From: Eucalyptus grandis
Lineage: Eukaryota > Streptophyta > Magnoliopsida > Myrtales > Myrtaceae
Direction of reading: 5' to 3'
DNA: 64,000 bases
Assembly: GCF_016545825.1 (NCBI RefSeq)
Contig: NC_052614.1
Coordinates: forward strand, 58,039,864 to 58,103,863
The translations under genes and the position numbers were made by a program. Positions 1 to 8,631 of this stretch are shown in pieces. Each line of letters starts with the position of its first letter. The first letter of the stretch is position 1. The notes beneath the pieces are model-generated. The model ran no database searches. It saw nothing but the letters and a program-made list of their open reading frames with translations, and was not told where the DNA came from.

Positions 1-700
1 AGTCTTAAATCGGTTTGGTTTTAAGTGAGTCTTAAGAGAGACTCTTTTCTTATCTCTTTAACTTTATAAAAATATTTTTTATAAATACCAAAATTATAAT
101 TATTTTTTATTTTAATTTTTAATTTTCTTTCTTTCTTCTTTCTCCGGTTCCTGGCACGACAATGGCCGGCGACCAGCCAGGCGAGCCTCAAGCTCGCCGG
201 ATAAGGCGAGGTAGAGGCCTCACCAACGCTCGGCGAGGCTCGAACCTCACCGATCTGGCGAGACTCGAACTCGCCGGCGTTGGGCGAGGCTCGAGCCTTG
301 CCAGATCCGGCGAGGTGTGAGCTCGAGCTCACCCGATGCCGATGAGTCTCACTAGATCCGGCAAGGGGCGAGCTCGAGCTCGCCCGGATCTAGCAAGGCG
401 GAGGCCTCGCCGATATGGCGAGACTCGAGCTCACCGGCGTCGGGTGAGGCTTCGGCCTCGCCGATCTAGCGAGCCTCGAGGTTGCGGCTTCGAGCGAGCT
501 CGAGGCTCGCCCGTGGTCGGCCGCCAACCGTCGTCGTGGCTGGCGGCCAGCCAAAGAAGATGAAGAACCAAAAAGAAAAAAAGAAAAAGAAAAAGAAAAA
601 TATATTTTTAAAATAAAAATAATTAAAATTCGAATTTTAATTATTTTAAAAATCATAAAAATTGTCCATTAAATTTGTGTTATATAAAACTATTTTAGCA
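1..700. repeat. GC-rich MITE-like element, left end outside window
   Basis: AT-rich arms (about 50-130 and 590-700) enclose a strikingly GC-rich core (about 150-560) built from degenerate GGCGAG, CGAGCTCGCC and GCCTCGCC words. The same architecture, AT arms with poly-pyrimidine next to a GGCGAG-rich core, recurs at 6749-7604, 10371-11105 and 58659-59502, where terminal inverted repeats are visible. I infer this is another member of that Harbinger/Tourist-like family. Its terminal repeats are not recognisable here, so the bounds are approximate. Open frames in the core are compositional and are not called as genes. Confidence 0.5.
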
Positions 701-824
701 ATACCATTTTAAAAATAATAATATATATATATATAAGAAATAAGATTGGAAGTTTTTTAGTAATATAATATTTTAAAAAAAACATAAGAATAAGTTTTCC
801 TAAAAATATGAAAATATTTTATTA

Positions 825-955
825 ATATGGGTCGGGTCGGGTTAGGTATGGGTCGAAAGATTTACATTAGACTTAAATGGGTTAATGGGTCAATTTGGGT
901 CGACTCATTAATGACCTGACCTAAACTCGACCTGACCCACCTGTTTGACACCTTT
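825..955. repeat. GGGTCGGGTC-type palindromic MITE end
   Basis: GGGTCGGGTCGGGTTAGG at about 829-846 is answered by CCTGACCTAAACTCGACC and GACCCACC at 915-942 in inverted orientation, so the stretch can fold on itself. The edge reads as the reverse complement of AGGTGTCAAACAGGTGGGTC, a common end of plant hAT-like non-autonomous elements. The sequence shows the inverted repeat directly. The hAT assignment is by resemblance only, and no target duplication was established. Confidence 0.4.
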
Positions 956-1193
956 AGCTATAGCCAATAGGAGGTTTGCTCTCACCAACAAGTTTTGAAG
1001 GACCGGCTATGTCCGATAGATCTTTTGCCAGGTACTTTGCCAAAGCTATGTGATTGGACTTCTCTTTTGCGCTTCTCTTGTCTGAGGTACTCTTCCCCAC
1101 CCCGGAAGCATGCTGGAGCAGTTCCTCATATTGGTAATCTTTCCTTTTCTTTTTGGGAGAGTGATGTTTGTTCGGATTTAATACTAGGACCAT
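954..1193 (-). pseudogene. Coding-like gene fragment, unrecognised
   Basis: A 79-codon minus-strand frame has a composition more protein-like than its surroundings. It carries a basic patch (PKKKRK near residue 13), a Lys/Ser-rich middle, and an ordered C-terminal stretch (IALAKYLAKDLSDIAG) ending at a stop. The upstream side (higher coordinates) shows no further exon that I can join. It abuts the GGGTCGGG repeat, so it may be the C-terminal exon of a gene captured or cut by repeats. I do not recognise the family. The PKKKRK patch could act as a nuclear localisation signal if the fragment were ever expressed, which is speculation. Confidence 0.3.
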
Positions 1194-1199
1194 AGTACC

Positions 1200-1640
1200 T
1201 TGCTATTTCAAGTGGGCTATCATATTGTCATATCATGCTTCGTTGATTTGAAATTTGTGCTTTGTATGGTTGGTTTTTCTCTTGTGCATACGTTGGATGC
1301 ATGAGAAGTGAATAGGCACGTTGGCCAATAATTTGAAGATAGGCATGTTGGCCGTTGCCTTTGGCCAGTCGCCGAGGTCTGGCGACCGGTTGGAGGAAGA
1401 AGAGGAGAAGAAAAAAAAAAAGAAAAAAAATATTAAAATATGATTAAAAATTGTCCACGTCAGCGCTGATCAGGCCAAGTCAGCCGGCCGGCGTTCAGAT
1501 AGCAAAATTTGGCCAAAATTGACCGGAAAGGACTAAATTGGCACAAAAAAGGTTTAAGACTAAATTGGCATAAAAACAAAAGGTTTAAGACTTTTTTTAC
1601 ACTTTTCCCATTAAAAAACCAAGGGATAATATGATGAAAC
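1200..1640. repeat. Repeat remnant with tandem GGACTAAATTGGCA motif
   Basis: No gene is seen here. At about 1500-1600 the phrase 'gGACTAAATTGGCAcAAAAA' plus 'GGTTTAAGAC' occurs twice in tandem, then a third truncated time. Poly-A/poly-AG tracts lie to the left (1400-1440). This looks like the decayed end of a non-autonomous transposon common in woody dicots. The family is not named because no terminal structure is visible. Confidence 0.4.
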
Positions 1641-1644
1641 AGAA

Positions 1645-1760
1645 GAGAGAGTGAAAGTTTTACTCTTACCTTTGCAGGCTTAGGAGCTCTCTCTCTAGTA
1701 TTTTAGTCCTCTTATATATAGATGAGGGAGAGGACTTGCATCTACCTATCTACCTAAACA
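1645..1760 (-). pseudogene. Orphan 5' exon of an M-family gene
   Basis: Read on the minus strand, a TATA-like ctatatataag (about 1713-1723) is followed by a short pyrimidine/purine tract and the splice-donor phrase CTGCAAAG|GTAAGAG (about 1662-1680). The same phrase begins the 5'-UTR intron of M copies near 3230, 5777 and 22345. No M coding exon follows at lower coordinates, where the 1200-1640 repeat lies instead. I infer a promoter and first exon left behind when the rest of the copy was lost. Confidence 0.45.
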
Positions 1761-2769
1761 CAAGATGATAAACCTCGATCGGCATATTTTGATAGTTTAA
1801 GCTTTTAGGGTAAATTTTTGTGCACTTAGCTTCAATATGGTAAAGGATGATGTTTTTAGGGAGATCCTCATTATATGTTAGGAAGACCTTTTCTACTTGA
1901 GTTAGACACGTTAGCTTGGGCAGTATGTTTATGAATTTCTTCTTGACAAAATTACAAAGTATATGTATTTAACTTGTCGAGTGATCTTAACTTTGTCTGT
2001 CGTAGGCAATTCCTGTATGAGAAATTCTTTTCTCAATCACATCTACCGTGCTGAAATGCTTTCTCCAGGTCTTTTGCTTTGTAACACAATGGCTCAATGG
2101 CTTTTGCAGCGTGAATTTTTCCCCCCAATAATTCCAAGCTTCATGGTCCAAACATTTCCATCTCTTTTGAGAGATATACCGCCAATGCAACAGTATGTTG
2201 ACTCCAATTAATTTCCTCAAACACTGAATTGTTATCTTCCACCATGGTATCAGTTCGATCTCTCCGATTCTCAAGTCGTCAAAAATGATTCACAGTTTCC
2301 CCCTGATTCAGTGAGGCATTATAGGGGCCATTTTTTGTCAGGATCTCTGATCTAGTCCTTTATAGAAAAAAGTTTTACCATCGTACACTCAATCAAGAGA
2401 AGAATTTAAGAGTTGGAAATTCATAAGACTAAACAACACAAACATGGAATTACATGATCATGTAAGCACACTCATTACTGCCACGGCACAATGAGAAGAA
2501 GCTGTCAGCTGTCTTTGATTTATCTCAAGCACATCATGGACTCGCACGCATAACAGCCCTAATAAGTCTAACTTCAACTCATGAAAATGCAAATCCATCG
2601 TTTCTGTTGTTTTTTCTTGTCGCGGATAAAGACTGCACCATCAAGAGACATCCTTTATGCTCTTCATGAATTAAAGGCTTCTCGCTGTTATTGAAATGAT
2701 TAGCGATGGAATGGCCACTTCCTAGCTAATCATCTCCCCATAATTACTTTCCTCTACTTAATCTTCCTC
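1761..2769. other. Intergenic; weak ORF remnants, no supported gene
   Basis: Open frames at 1963-2211 (+) and 1987-2274 (-) overlap each other. On the minus strand a short coding-like run (MVEDNNSVFEEINW and beyond, from about 2245) is interrupted by a stop within 40 codons. I cannot assign it and do not call it. Nothing else is evident. Confidence 0.3.
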
Positions 2770-3078
2770 GTCAGCTGGCTCTGGTGATGATGTGATACCA
2801 TCAATATTAGGCCAACCAGCATACAGGAGGAGGAAGAAGAGGAGGAAGAGGGGGAGGAAGAGTGAGCAACTTAAGCTTTTTCTCATATTCGTTGATTTTC
2901 TTCTTCAGAAGCATATATTTCCTTATAAATAAGTTTCCCAGGACATTCTGATCAGGTGACAATATCTTAAAATCTTACAATTCTTTCATGTGCAGTAACT
3001 TAAGCTTGTTCTCATCCAACTTCGGTTGACAGCCTGCTTGTGCTGTTATATCCACGTAGTACCTCTCTTTAGCCATAA
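2770..3078 (-). pseudogene. M-family copy with an in-frame nonsense codon
   Basis: Reading from the ATG at 3078 gives MAKERYYVDITAQ, then QPKLDENKLKLLHMKE, aligning to intact M (5263-5580: MATERYLATIRAQ, QPKLEENHLKILHMKE). Immediately afterwards comes a TAA. The same frame then resumes with PDQNVLGNLF and KKKINEYEKKLKLLT, matching DQNVLGDLL and QKRIDEYEMKLKILT of intact M. The segment equivalent to PVGDWREWTILTY is replaced by a shorter, diverged run, so the most conserved motif of the family is lost. The C-terminus becomes a proline/CCT-rich run (GGAGGAAGA repeats on the plus strand at 2826-2862). Confidence 0.7.
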
Positions 3079-3244
3079 TGTTTCATGGTCGATCTTCTCT
3101 CGTTATCCATCCTTGTCAACATGTTCTGCATTTAGAAATGATCAAGGAAAAGGGAATACTCATCAAAATTCAAAATTTACAGCTAACACTTGGAATATAG
3201 TCCATGAACAGCAGTAAAGAGACTCTTACCTTTGCAGGCCAGGT

Positions 3245-3327
<83 letters not shown>

Positions 3328-3430
3328 AGTACTGCGGTCACCTCATGTATAATTTTGTGGGACTTATTAAATCTCTGGTGTGGAGGTTGATCCATGATTT
3401 ATGAACCATCTTGCAAGACTTGTTGGACTT
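3079..3430 (-). promoter_or_regulatory. 5' exon/intron of the M pseudogene with a long CT microsatellite
   Basis: The donor-like phrase CCTGCAAAG|GTAAGAG on the minus strand (about 3225-3241) matches the first-exon donors of other M copies. Directly upstream in transcription lies an almost pure (CT)n/(GA)n run, 3246-3324, about 39 dinucleotides. In the other copies only a few CT/GA units stand at this position, so the run expanded here. Transcribed from the minus strand it would read as GA-rich. Confidence 0.5.
3246..3324. repeat. (CT)39 microsatellite
   Basis: An uninterrupted CT dinucleotide run of about 79 bases is directly visible. Open frames reading RERERE through it are repeat artefacts. 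Confidence 0.95.
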
Positions 3431-4145
3431 GTATGTACCTAAACACAAGATGTAAGTCTCAATCATCTGACTGAGCCTCCAAATTTACTAAATTCTTTTC
3501 CTTGTCATGAGATGTTTGTTCTATTCTCACTTCTCAGCTAAAACAAAGGTCTGATCAGTACTGACAAGCTGAACAAAAAATAAGCATGCAGAAATTAAGA
3601 AAAAAAAACATTATAGAGATTTCCTTCGATTGAACAACTCCCAGTCAGGAGAACAGCCAGATTGGCTCTAGCTTTTATACCATCTAAACAAAGGCAACAT
3701 CATTATCGTAATGTAAGTTTAATAACTAATGCAAATGAAGTTTGTCAAAAGCATCGTTTAGTGGAAAAGCCCCTCTTCTTTTTGTTGATCATTTGATCTC
3801 TTTCATGCTAAATAGTGTGAATAAAACCAAGGCACTATAGCCAGTGGTGGATGCAGCAACAACTGCATGAAACCAAAAGGAAACAACAAGAATGGAAAGT
3901 CATGAACTGCTAGCCCCCTTGATGAATGATTCGAAAGGGCAATCTCCATGATACAGCACACTTGCCGAATAGGCAAATTGGCTCAATCTGTTCTCCACCG
4001 AGCACCGTCCTTAGTAGGACATCAAAGACCTCTAGGTACTCCTAGACTTCCTTCATTCTTCTAATTATGACAGGTGTCAGTGAAGTATCCGATTAAAAAG
4101 CACTTGGACCTGTGTGTCGCAAACTTTGTGCATGTTGAAGTCAAG
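3431..4145. other. Upstream region of the P pseudogene
   Basis: About 3940-4075 resembles the upstream sequence of intact P copies: a 'cttgccgaataggc', 'agcaccg', 'cttag' and 'gacctctaggtactcctag' series equals the 'caagcaccggccttattgaag..gttcttgaggtactc' stretch at 23730-23775. It is the decayed 5'-UTR exon of P. No gene is supported in 3431-3900. Confidence 0.4.
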
Positions 4146-4524
4146 ATTACCGATCACCAGCTGCAGGATATAAGGATGATTAGACCCGACTTGAGATTTA
4201 ACTCAAAATGGATGGTTGCTGCATATGTACAAAGTACACAGTGGTACAGAGTGGAGTGTATTGACTTATGATCTGCAGGTCCTTGGAGATTGCATACAGG
4301 AAAACTGATGACTGCTTAAGAAGCTAGACAAAGTAGTGGGAAATTATGTGGACAAAGTATTGTGCAAGATTAGGCTTTCTGATATTAGGGCCTATCCTAC
4401 TCCAGCTGTCAGTGGCTGTATAAATCATTGCCCCAGTGGTTGGCAGACAACATTGAGTTGCAAGGTGAAGGAGCTCGAGACAAGATTCGAAAAGCTGGAA
4501 GAGCTCACAGGGCACAAACTATGA
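4146..4524 (+). pseudogene. P-family copy with lost start codon, stop and frameshifts
   Basis: The phrase GTTGAAGTCAAG that precedes ATG in intact P (8203-8214, 23901-23912) is here followed by ATT (4146-4148), so the start is gone. Downstream, EWSVLTYDLQVLGD, then EN and a stop, then KKLDKVVGNYVDK, and finally VKELETRFEKLEELTGHKL with a TGA at about 4524 reproduce the family core and C-terminal coil. They fall in different frames and are separated by stops. The C-terminal half resembles the tails at 11289-11381 and 20925-21005 more than the intact copies do, defining a sub-lineage of P. Confidence 0.7.
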
Positions 4525-5240
4525 CCTCAGACTTGTCTATTGTGAACCCTCGAAAGCTAGTGGAGTTTTTGTGTCATGTCAAGAAAATGGAGTCACCAAT
4601 TTGCACATTATCTCTTCAAAGTACAATTCTGGGACCTGTGTTACAATGTATCCACTTTGTGATTTCAAGTTTGGTTTGTGCCTTCATGTACCTGTGCTTG
4701 AGGCTGGAGAGATGTGTATTTGTGACCTTCATGCTTTCATCGGACTATAAATTGTATATATGCATATGTAAGTGACATAATTCCTTGTTTAAGATGTGAA
4801 CTTTAGGGAAGGATCTATAAAAGGACATTATATTGTGGTAAATTATTGTGTCTTATCAATTTTCCAGACATAATATTGATGCCATTTACAAAATGCAAAT
4901 TCTCTTTACAAATCATGAGACTTGTCAGAGAAGAATGATTCAAAGAGGCATTGTTGGACTCAAGGCCAGTTTCAAGTGCTTTCATAGAGCAAAATTCAGT
5001 TCAAAAGAACTCATTCACTAGAAGAAAGAGGAGCTTAGAAGGAGCAAAGAAGTAATGATAACACAAACACTCTTATTGCGAACAGATGCATAATTACATC
5101 ATGATGGAAGCACGCCTTTATCACCCTCACATCACACACGGGTTGAAGCTCTCAGCCATCTTAAGTTTATCCATTACACATTGCCGACTTGCACTTGTAA
5201 TAACCCCAAAGCACTTCTGTAAATAAAATTTATTCTTTTG
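4525..5240. repeat. Conserved P-M intervening block (copy 1)
   Basis: This block has the same order of sequence as 11382-12280 and 21006-21895. It includes 'gccagtggagt..tgtatcatg', 'catcTCTTCAAAgTAC', 'CTTGTCAGAG', 'ATGATTCGAAGAGGCATT' and 'GCGTGATT..CATCA'. It lies between the convergent P and M copies and contains their 3' UTRs. An AATAAA on the minus strand (near 5230-5236) is positioned as a poly(A) signal for M at 5263-5580. No separate coding gene is supported, and the short frames within it are not conserved among the three copies. Confidence 0.6.
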
Positions 5241-5262
5241 ATAGTTTCAACAGATAAACATT

Positions 5263-5580
5263 TTAGGGCTCGTTTTCTTTCCATGACGTAGCAATCTCAA
5301 GGTCTACATTTTGAGATCTTGGCGTGTACGTTGGAGGGAGAGGAGGAGCAGAAGTGAGAATTTTAAGCTTCATCTCATACTCATCAATTCTCTTCTGGAG
5401 AAGCTTGTTTTCCCTTGTCAGTAAGTCTCCCAGGACATTTTGATCATACGTCAGTATCGTCCATTCTCGCCAATCCCCAACAGGTTCCTTCATGTGCAAA
5501 ATCTTAAGGTGGTTCTCCTCCAATTTTGGCTGCATGTTCGATTGTGCTCTTATGGTCGCTAAATACCTCTCAGTAGCCAT
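5263..5580 (-). CDS. M-family small coiled-coil protein (uncharacterised), intact
   Basis: The 105-aa frame is the only intact M copy. The N-terminal segment (1-25, ATERYLATIRAQ, QPKLEEN) is followed by the family core WREWTILTYDQNVLGD (37-52), then a charged heptad helix predicted as coiled coil (about 55-76, ENKLLQKRIDEYEMKLKIL), a short Pro-rich run (79-87) and an acidic tail. The ATG is supported by homologous starts at 3078 and 22164 and by a leader intron. There is no signal peptide or membrane segment, so it is presumably soluble and probably oligomeric through the helix. Compared with relics at 12283-12465 and 21900-22164 it lacks about 12 residues (the GWPT-containing segment) in the tail. 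I do not recognise the family and assign no function. It is convergent with the P pseudogene at 4146-4524. Confidence 0.65.
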   Translation of the reverse strand: MATERYLATIRAQSNMQPKLEENHLKILHMKEPVGDWREWTILTYDQNVLGDLLTRENKLLQKRIDEYEMKLKILTSAPPLPPTYTPRSQNVDLEIATSWKENEP

Positions 5581-5860
5581 GATCTTTCACGGTGGAACTT
5601 CTCGCACTCTTCTTGCTCGTGAAGGTATTCTGGATTGGAAAGGATCATGAAAAAGAAAACGTTAAACTTCAGAGAATAATATAAAGCTCTATCTTGACCT
5701 AGATTTCTCGGAAGAGAAGGTATGAACTAATGAACAGGAGAGAAGAGAGAGAGAGAGAGAAAGAGATGACTCTTACCTTTGTAAGAGAGAGAGAGAAATG
5801 ACTCTTTAACTTTGTAAGCTTGTTGTTCTCTCTTTAATTTTCTGGTGCAACTTATATCAA
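5581..5860 (-). promoter_or_regulatory. 5'-UTR exon and leader intron of M
   Basis: On the minus strand a first exon ends CTTACAAAG|GTAAGAG with the donor at about 5775-5776. The intron crosses GA-rich sequence and ends before the ATG exon at 5580. The donor phrase is partly duplicated (5772-5785 and 5803-5818), giving two GA-rich copies of the exon end. The leader intron is shared by all M copies whose 5' side survives, which supports real past transcription. Confidence 0.45.
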
Positions 5861-6748
5861 TGAGGGTACGGATTCACTTATGTCTAGGAGGCACAGAGTA
5901 TACAACTAAAAATCATGCAACTAAGGCTCAAAACATCCTGAATTGTTTGCCTTCCTGACAACGGCATATCTGCATAGAACACACGGCAAGAATCTTCACT
6001 CTTACTAATTGATAAAGAATAGGATGCATCACCATCTAGTTAGTGAAGAAGCTCTTGCTTTCTTACAAGTTATGCTTTACTTGATGCTAGGGGAAAGAAA
6101 AAAGGCCAAACTATCGTATCAAGTAAAGGTGAAGAAATAGAGTAAGTGTGACTATTGGTAATTCTCAAATCGATATTTTCCCCTCACGGGCATAGTAACT
6201 ATTTTTATCAATCATCACTTACTTTCACCAAAAAAAAAAAAAAAAAACTATTTTTATCAGTCAGGGTGAACTTCAAAAATCGAAAGTTTCGTGAGACTTG
6301 TTGAATTACTGCGTGACTCTTGCTTTAATTGTTCCTACATTGCTGTCATGCTAAAGCTCTATCTGCAATTGTCACAGCATCTGCAGTACTCATTTTAGTT
6401 GCACAAGTAATCTGCGATGCCATGCGTTTACCTTATCACTTTTCTTTGTCCTTCATCTTGTCCTCAGATGCCATTCTTGGTGCTACCTTCACTCCTCCCT
6501 CTTTGCCTAGAAAAGCGGCTAAAATGGTCATCGATTCCAGTCAAAAGAGCTCAATCTCTTATTTGCCTCCTCCACTTTGACACTTGAGTGTATTATTCTA
6601 AAAAGATCCTAAATATGTAACGCATGTCACTATTACTGCTGAACCCAAGTTTTGATTTGTGGTCCAAGACGACAAACATGCAAAAATTCTAAATCTCCTA
6701 TAGATCTCAATGACAAATGGACCACCATAAACACAAATCAGAGACTTA
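5861..6748. repeat. Block Q, left part (copy 1)
   Basis: This aligns by eye with 22390-23165. The phrases 'gaattactg', 'ctcttg.tttaattgttcc', 'aagtaa.ctgcgatgccatgc', 'cagatgcc.ttcttggtg' and 'atcgattccag' share order and spacing in both. It spaces the P-M pair from the next intact P. The 83-codon frame at 6329-6580 is not kept open in the second copy, so it is not called as a gene. Confidence 0.6.
6197..6259 (+). mobile_element. Tiny 5'-truncated poly(A) retroposon with 14-bp TSD
   Basis: The 14-mer AACTATTTTTATCA occurs at 6197-6210 and again at 6246-6259. It flanks only about 35 bases, ATCATCACTTACTTTCACC plus a poly(A) run. This is the structure left by target-primed reverse transcription of a heavily 5'-truncated RNA. 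The terminal TCACC-poly(A) equals the 3' end of the full SINE at 34838-35043, suggesting the same family. Confidence 0.6.
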
Positions 6749-7604
6749 GGGCGCGTTTGGTAATGTTTCTGTTCCAGGGAATAATTTTTTAACAGAAATA
6801 GTTTTTTTGTTTGTTTTTGTTCCAGGGGAATAATTTCTGAGTATAAGAACGTGCTTGGTAACTGCAAAAAAAATTTACTCCAGGAACATAAATGTGTTTG
6901 GTAAATTTATATAATTTTTTTGTTTCTTTTGATTTTTAAATATTTTTATTATATTTTTCATTTTTTTTTCTTCTTTCTTCTTTTGGCCAATCGCTGACCT
7001 CGGCCATGGCCAAGCGAGACTCGGCCTTGTCGATTTAGGCAAGCTCGAGCTCACCCAGCCAAGGCGAGGCGACTCGCCAGCCGGCGTGAGGCTTAGCCTC
7101 ACCAGGCTAGGGCGAGGCCGACCTCGCACCGCCTGGGCGAGGTCGAGCCTCGCCAATGACCTTGCCTAGCCACCAAGGCCACCGGCAAGGCTCGGCCTCC
7201 CCAGCCACTGGTGAGGCTTGGCCTTGCCAGGCCACCGCTGGGCGATGCTAGCCTCGCCGGTGGTTGGGTGAGCTTGGCCTCATCAGGGGCCGGCGACGCT
7301 TCGGCGAGATCGCCGGCCATGGCCCATGGTGAGGCCAAAGAACCGACCAAAGGAAGAAGAAGGAAAGAAAAAGAAGAAGAAAATGAGAAGAAAAAAAGTT
7401 ATTTCTTGGATTTGTTTTCGGAAACAAGAAATAAATTTTTTCTACTTCTTGTTTCTATTCTCGGAAACAAGAAAAAAAATAGATTTCTTGTTCCTGGGAA
7501 CAAAAGTGTAAACAAACACGTTTCTGTTCTTTTTTTGTTTCTCGGAACAAAAGAACCGAAATTTTTGTTCCGGAGAACAAAAACACAAATAAAAAAATAG
7601 GCCC
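6749..7604. mobile_element. Tourist/PIF-Harbinger-like MITE with GC-rich core
   Basis: The left terminus is GGGCGCGTTTGGTAATG and the right terminus TAGGCCC. It is flanked by TTA on both sides (6746-6748 and 7605-7607), the 3-bp duplication typical of PIF/Harbinger. Subterminal sequence carries inverted repeats of a GTTCC-GGGAAC word. The core (about 6985-7325) is a GC-rich field of GGCGAGGC-type words. There is no transposase, so it is non-autonomous. The homologous empty sites at about 20266 and 23165 (CTTAATGC and GTTAATGC) confirm the insertion. Open frames in the core are compositional. Confidence 0.8.
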
Positions 7605-7607
7605 TTA

Positions 7608-7985
7608 GTGCAAGAAACCTCTCTCTGACTGTAGTCTTGATAGAGCCGCAATTGGCATGTACCGAGTGTAAGTGACTTTATCAACTTATGCTAAATTTCT
7701 AATGATGTAAGTAGAGTTGAGACCACTGTTCTAAACTATCGAACGGCAAGCCAGTCTAGTGCTTAAGATGTCGCTGCATAAAACAGATGTGATTCTTTCA
7801 CCTTAATTTTAGAAAATGCCACTAAATTCAAAGAACCTCAGCGGACTAACAACCAAATGTAGGGACAAACAACAGAAAATACCAATACACAGCGCTGAGA
7901 TTCTTCCAGAGATTCCTCTGCTTCTATATCCGTTGACCATCTTTGCCTAAGAATCATGGACAGCGCATCCAATAGTTCACATCTT
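7608..7985. repeat. Block Q, right part (copy 1) and P upstream region
   Basis: Phrases such as 'gcaagaaac', 'gataGAGCCgca', 'aagatgtcgc', 'gatgtgattcttt', 'attcttccgg' and 'agaatcatg.acagcgcat' recur in order at 20270-20620 and 23170-23675. The block leads into the P promoter. No coding gene is seen. Confidence 0.6.
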
Positions 7986-8202
7986 TATAAAGGGGCAATC
8001 TCTATGGTAAAACACACTTCCCAGCCTGCCAAGTACCGGCCTTATTAAAGTTATCCGAAGTTCTTGAGGTACTCCAGCATCACCTTCATGCTTCGGTGTT
8101 TCAACGTATTTCTGATGATCACGAGTCTCGCGCAAATGAACTCTTTTCAAGCACACAAATTCTGTGACCACTTTCAAACTATAGCTACATTCTTTTTTAC
8201 AG
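7986..8202 (+). promoter_or_regulatory. P promoter, 5'-UTR exon and leader intron (copy 1)
   Basis: TATAAAGG (7986-7993) is at the same place as the TATAAAGGG of 23690-23698 and of 20630-20640. A leader exon ends TTCTTGAG|GTACTC (donor GT at 8069-8070). A short intron ends with a pyrimidine tract and TTTTTTACAG (AG 8201-8202). GTTGAAGTCAAG then precedes the ATG at 8215. Donor, acceptor and TATA positions are all conserved between the two intact P copies. Confidence 0.6.
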
Positions 8203-8214
8203 GTTGAAGTCAAG

Positions 8215-8631
8215 ATGACCGAAAGACAATTTCAGGACCTAAGGAGGAGGATAGGCGCTCATCCAAATCTAAATAATCTACATCAAAATGGACGATTGCT
8301 GCATTTGATGAACCCCCTCCATAAATTCAACGAGTGGGCTGTACTGACTTATAATATGCAGATCCTGGGAGACCAAATAAAGGAGAACTCCAAGCTGCGC
8401 GAGAAGCTAGACAATCTGGTGGATGACTATGTCAAGCAACTAGAGGCTTCATGCAAAATGAGGCCGCTCGGTCCCACAGCCCATCCTATACAGACTCCAG
8501 ATGACACTATAAGTCCCTACCCAAGCGACGCCATGCTGTATTGGATCACGATGATGAATCAAAGGCTGGAAGATCTAGAGAAGAGAGTCAAGAAAATGGA
8601 AGAGCTCATGTTGGAACAACTTGAAGCATAA
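8215..8631 (+). CDS. P-family small coiled-coil protein (uncharacterised), intact copy 1
   Basis: This is a 138-aa soluble protein. The N-terminal basic helix (MTERQFQDLRRRIG) is followed by the family core FNEWAVLTYNMQILGD (38-53), then a heptad helix (54-78, ENSKLREKLDNLVDDYVKQL). A Pro-rich linker (83-105) precedes a second amphipathic helix (112-136, MNQRLEDLEKRVKKMEEL). Two coils joined by a linker suggest homo- or hetero-oligomer formation, possibly with M-type partners. That is inference. The start is fixed by the conserved leader acceptor 12 bases upstream and by the identical start of 23913-24320. It is about 70% similar to that copy by eye. No enzyme motif, signal peptide or membrane segment is seen, and I do not recognise the family. 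Confidence 0.7.
   Translation: MTERQFQDLRRRIGAHPNLNNLHQNGRLLHLMNPLHKFNEWAVLTYNMQILGDQIKENSKLREKLDNLVDDYVKQLEASCKMRPLGPTAHPIQTPDDTISPYPSDAMLYWITMMNQRLEDLEKRVKKMEELMLEQLEA

Noticed and set aside
336..656. Open frames on both strands in the GGCGAG-rich core
   Set aside because: Arg/Ala/Pro/Ser-rich on both strands at once, produced by GC-rich repeats. Similar frames occur in the cores at 6875-7350 and 10547-10934 without conserved sequence.
3183..3395. Frame with a long Arg-Glu repeat
   Set aside because: It is only the (CT)n microsatellite read on the minus strand.
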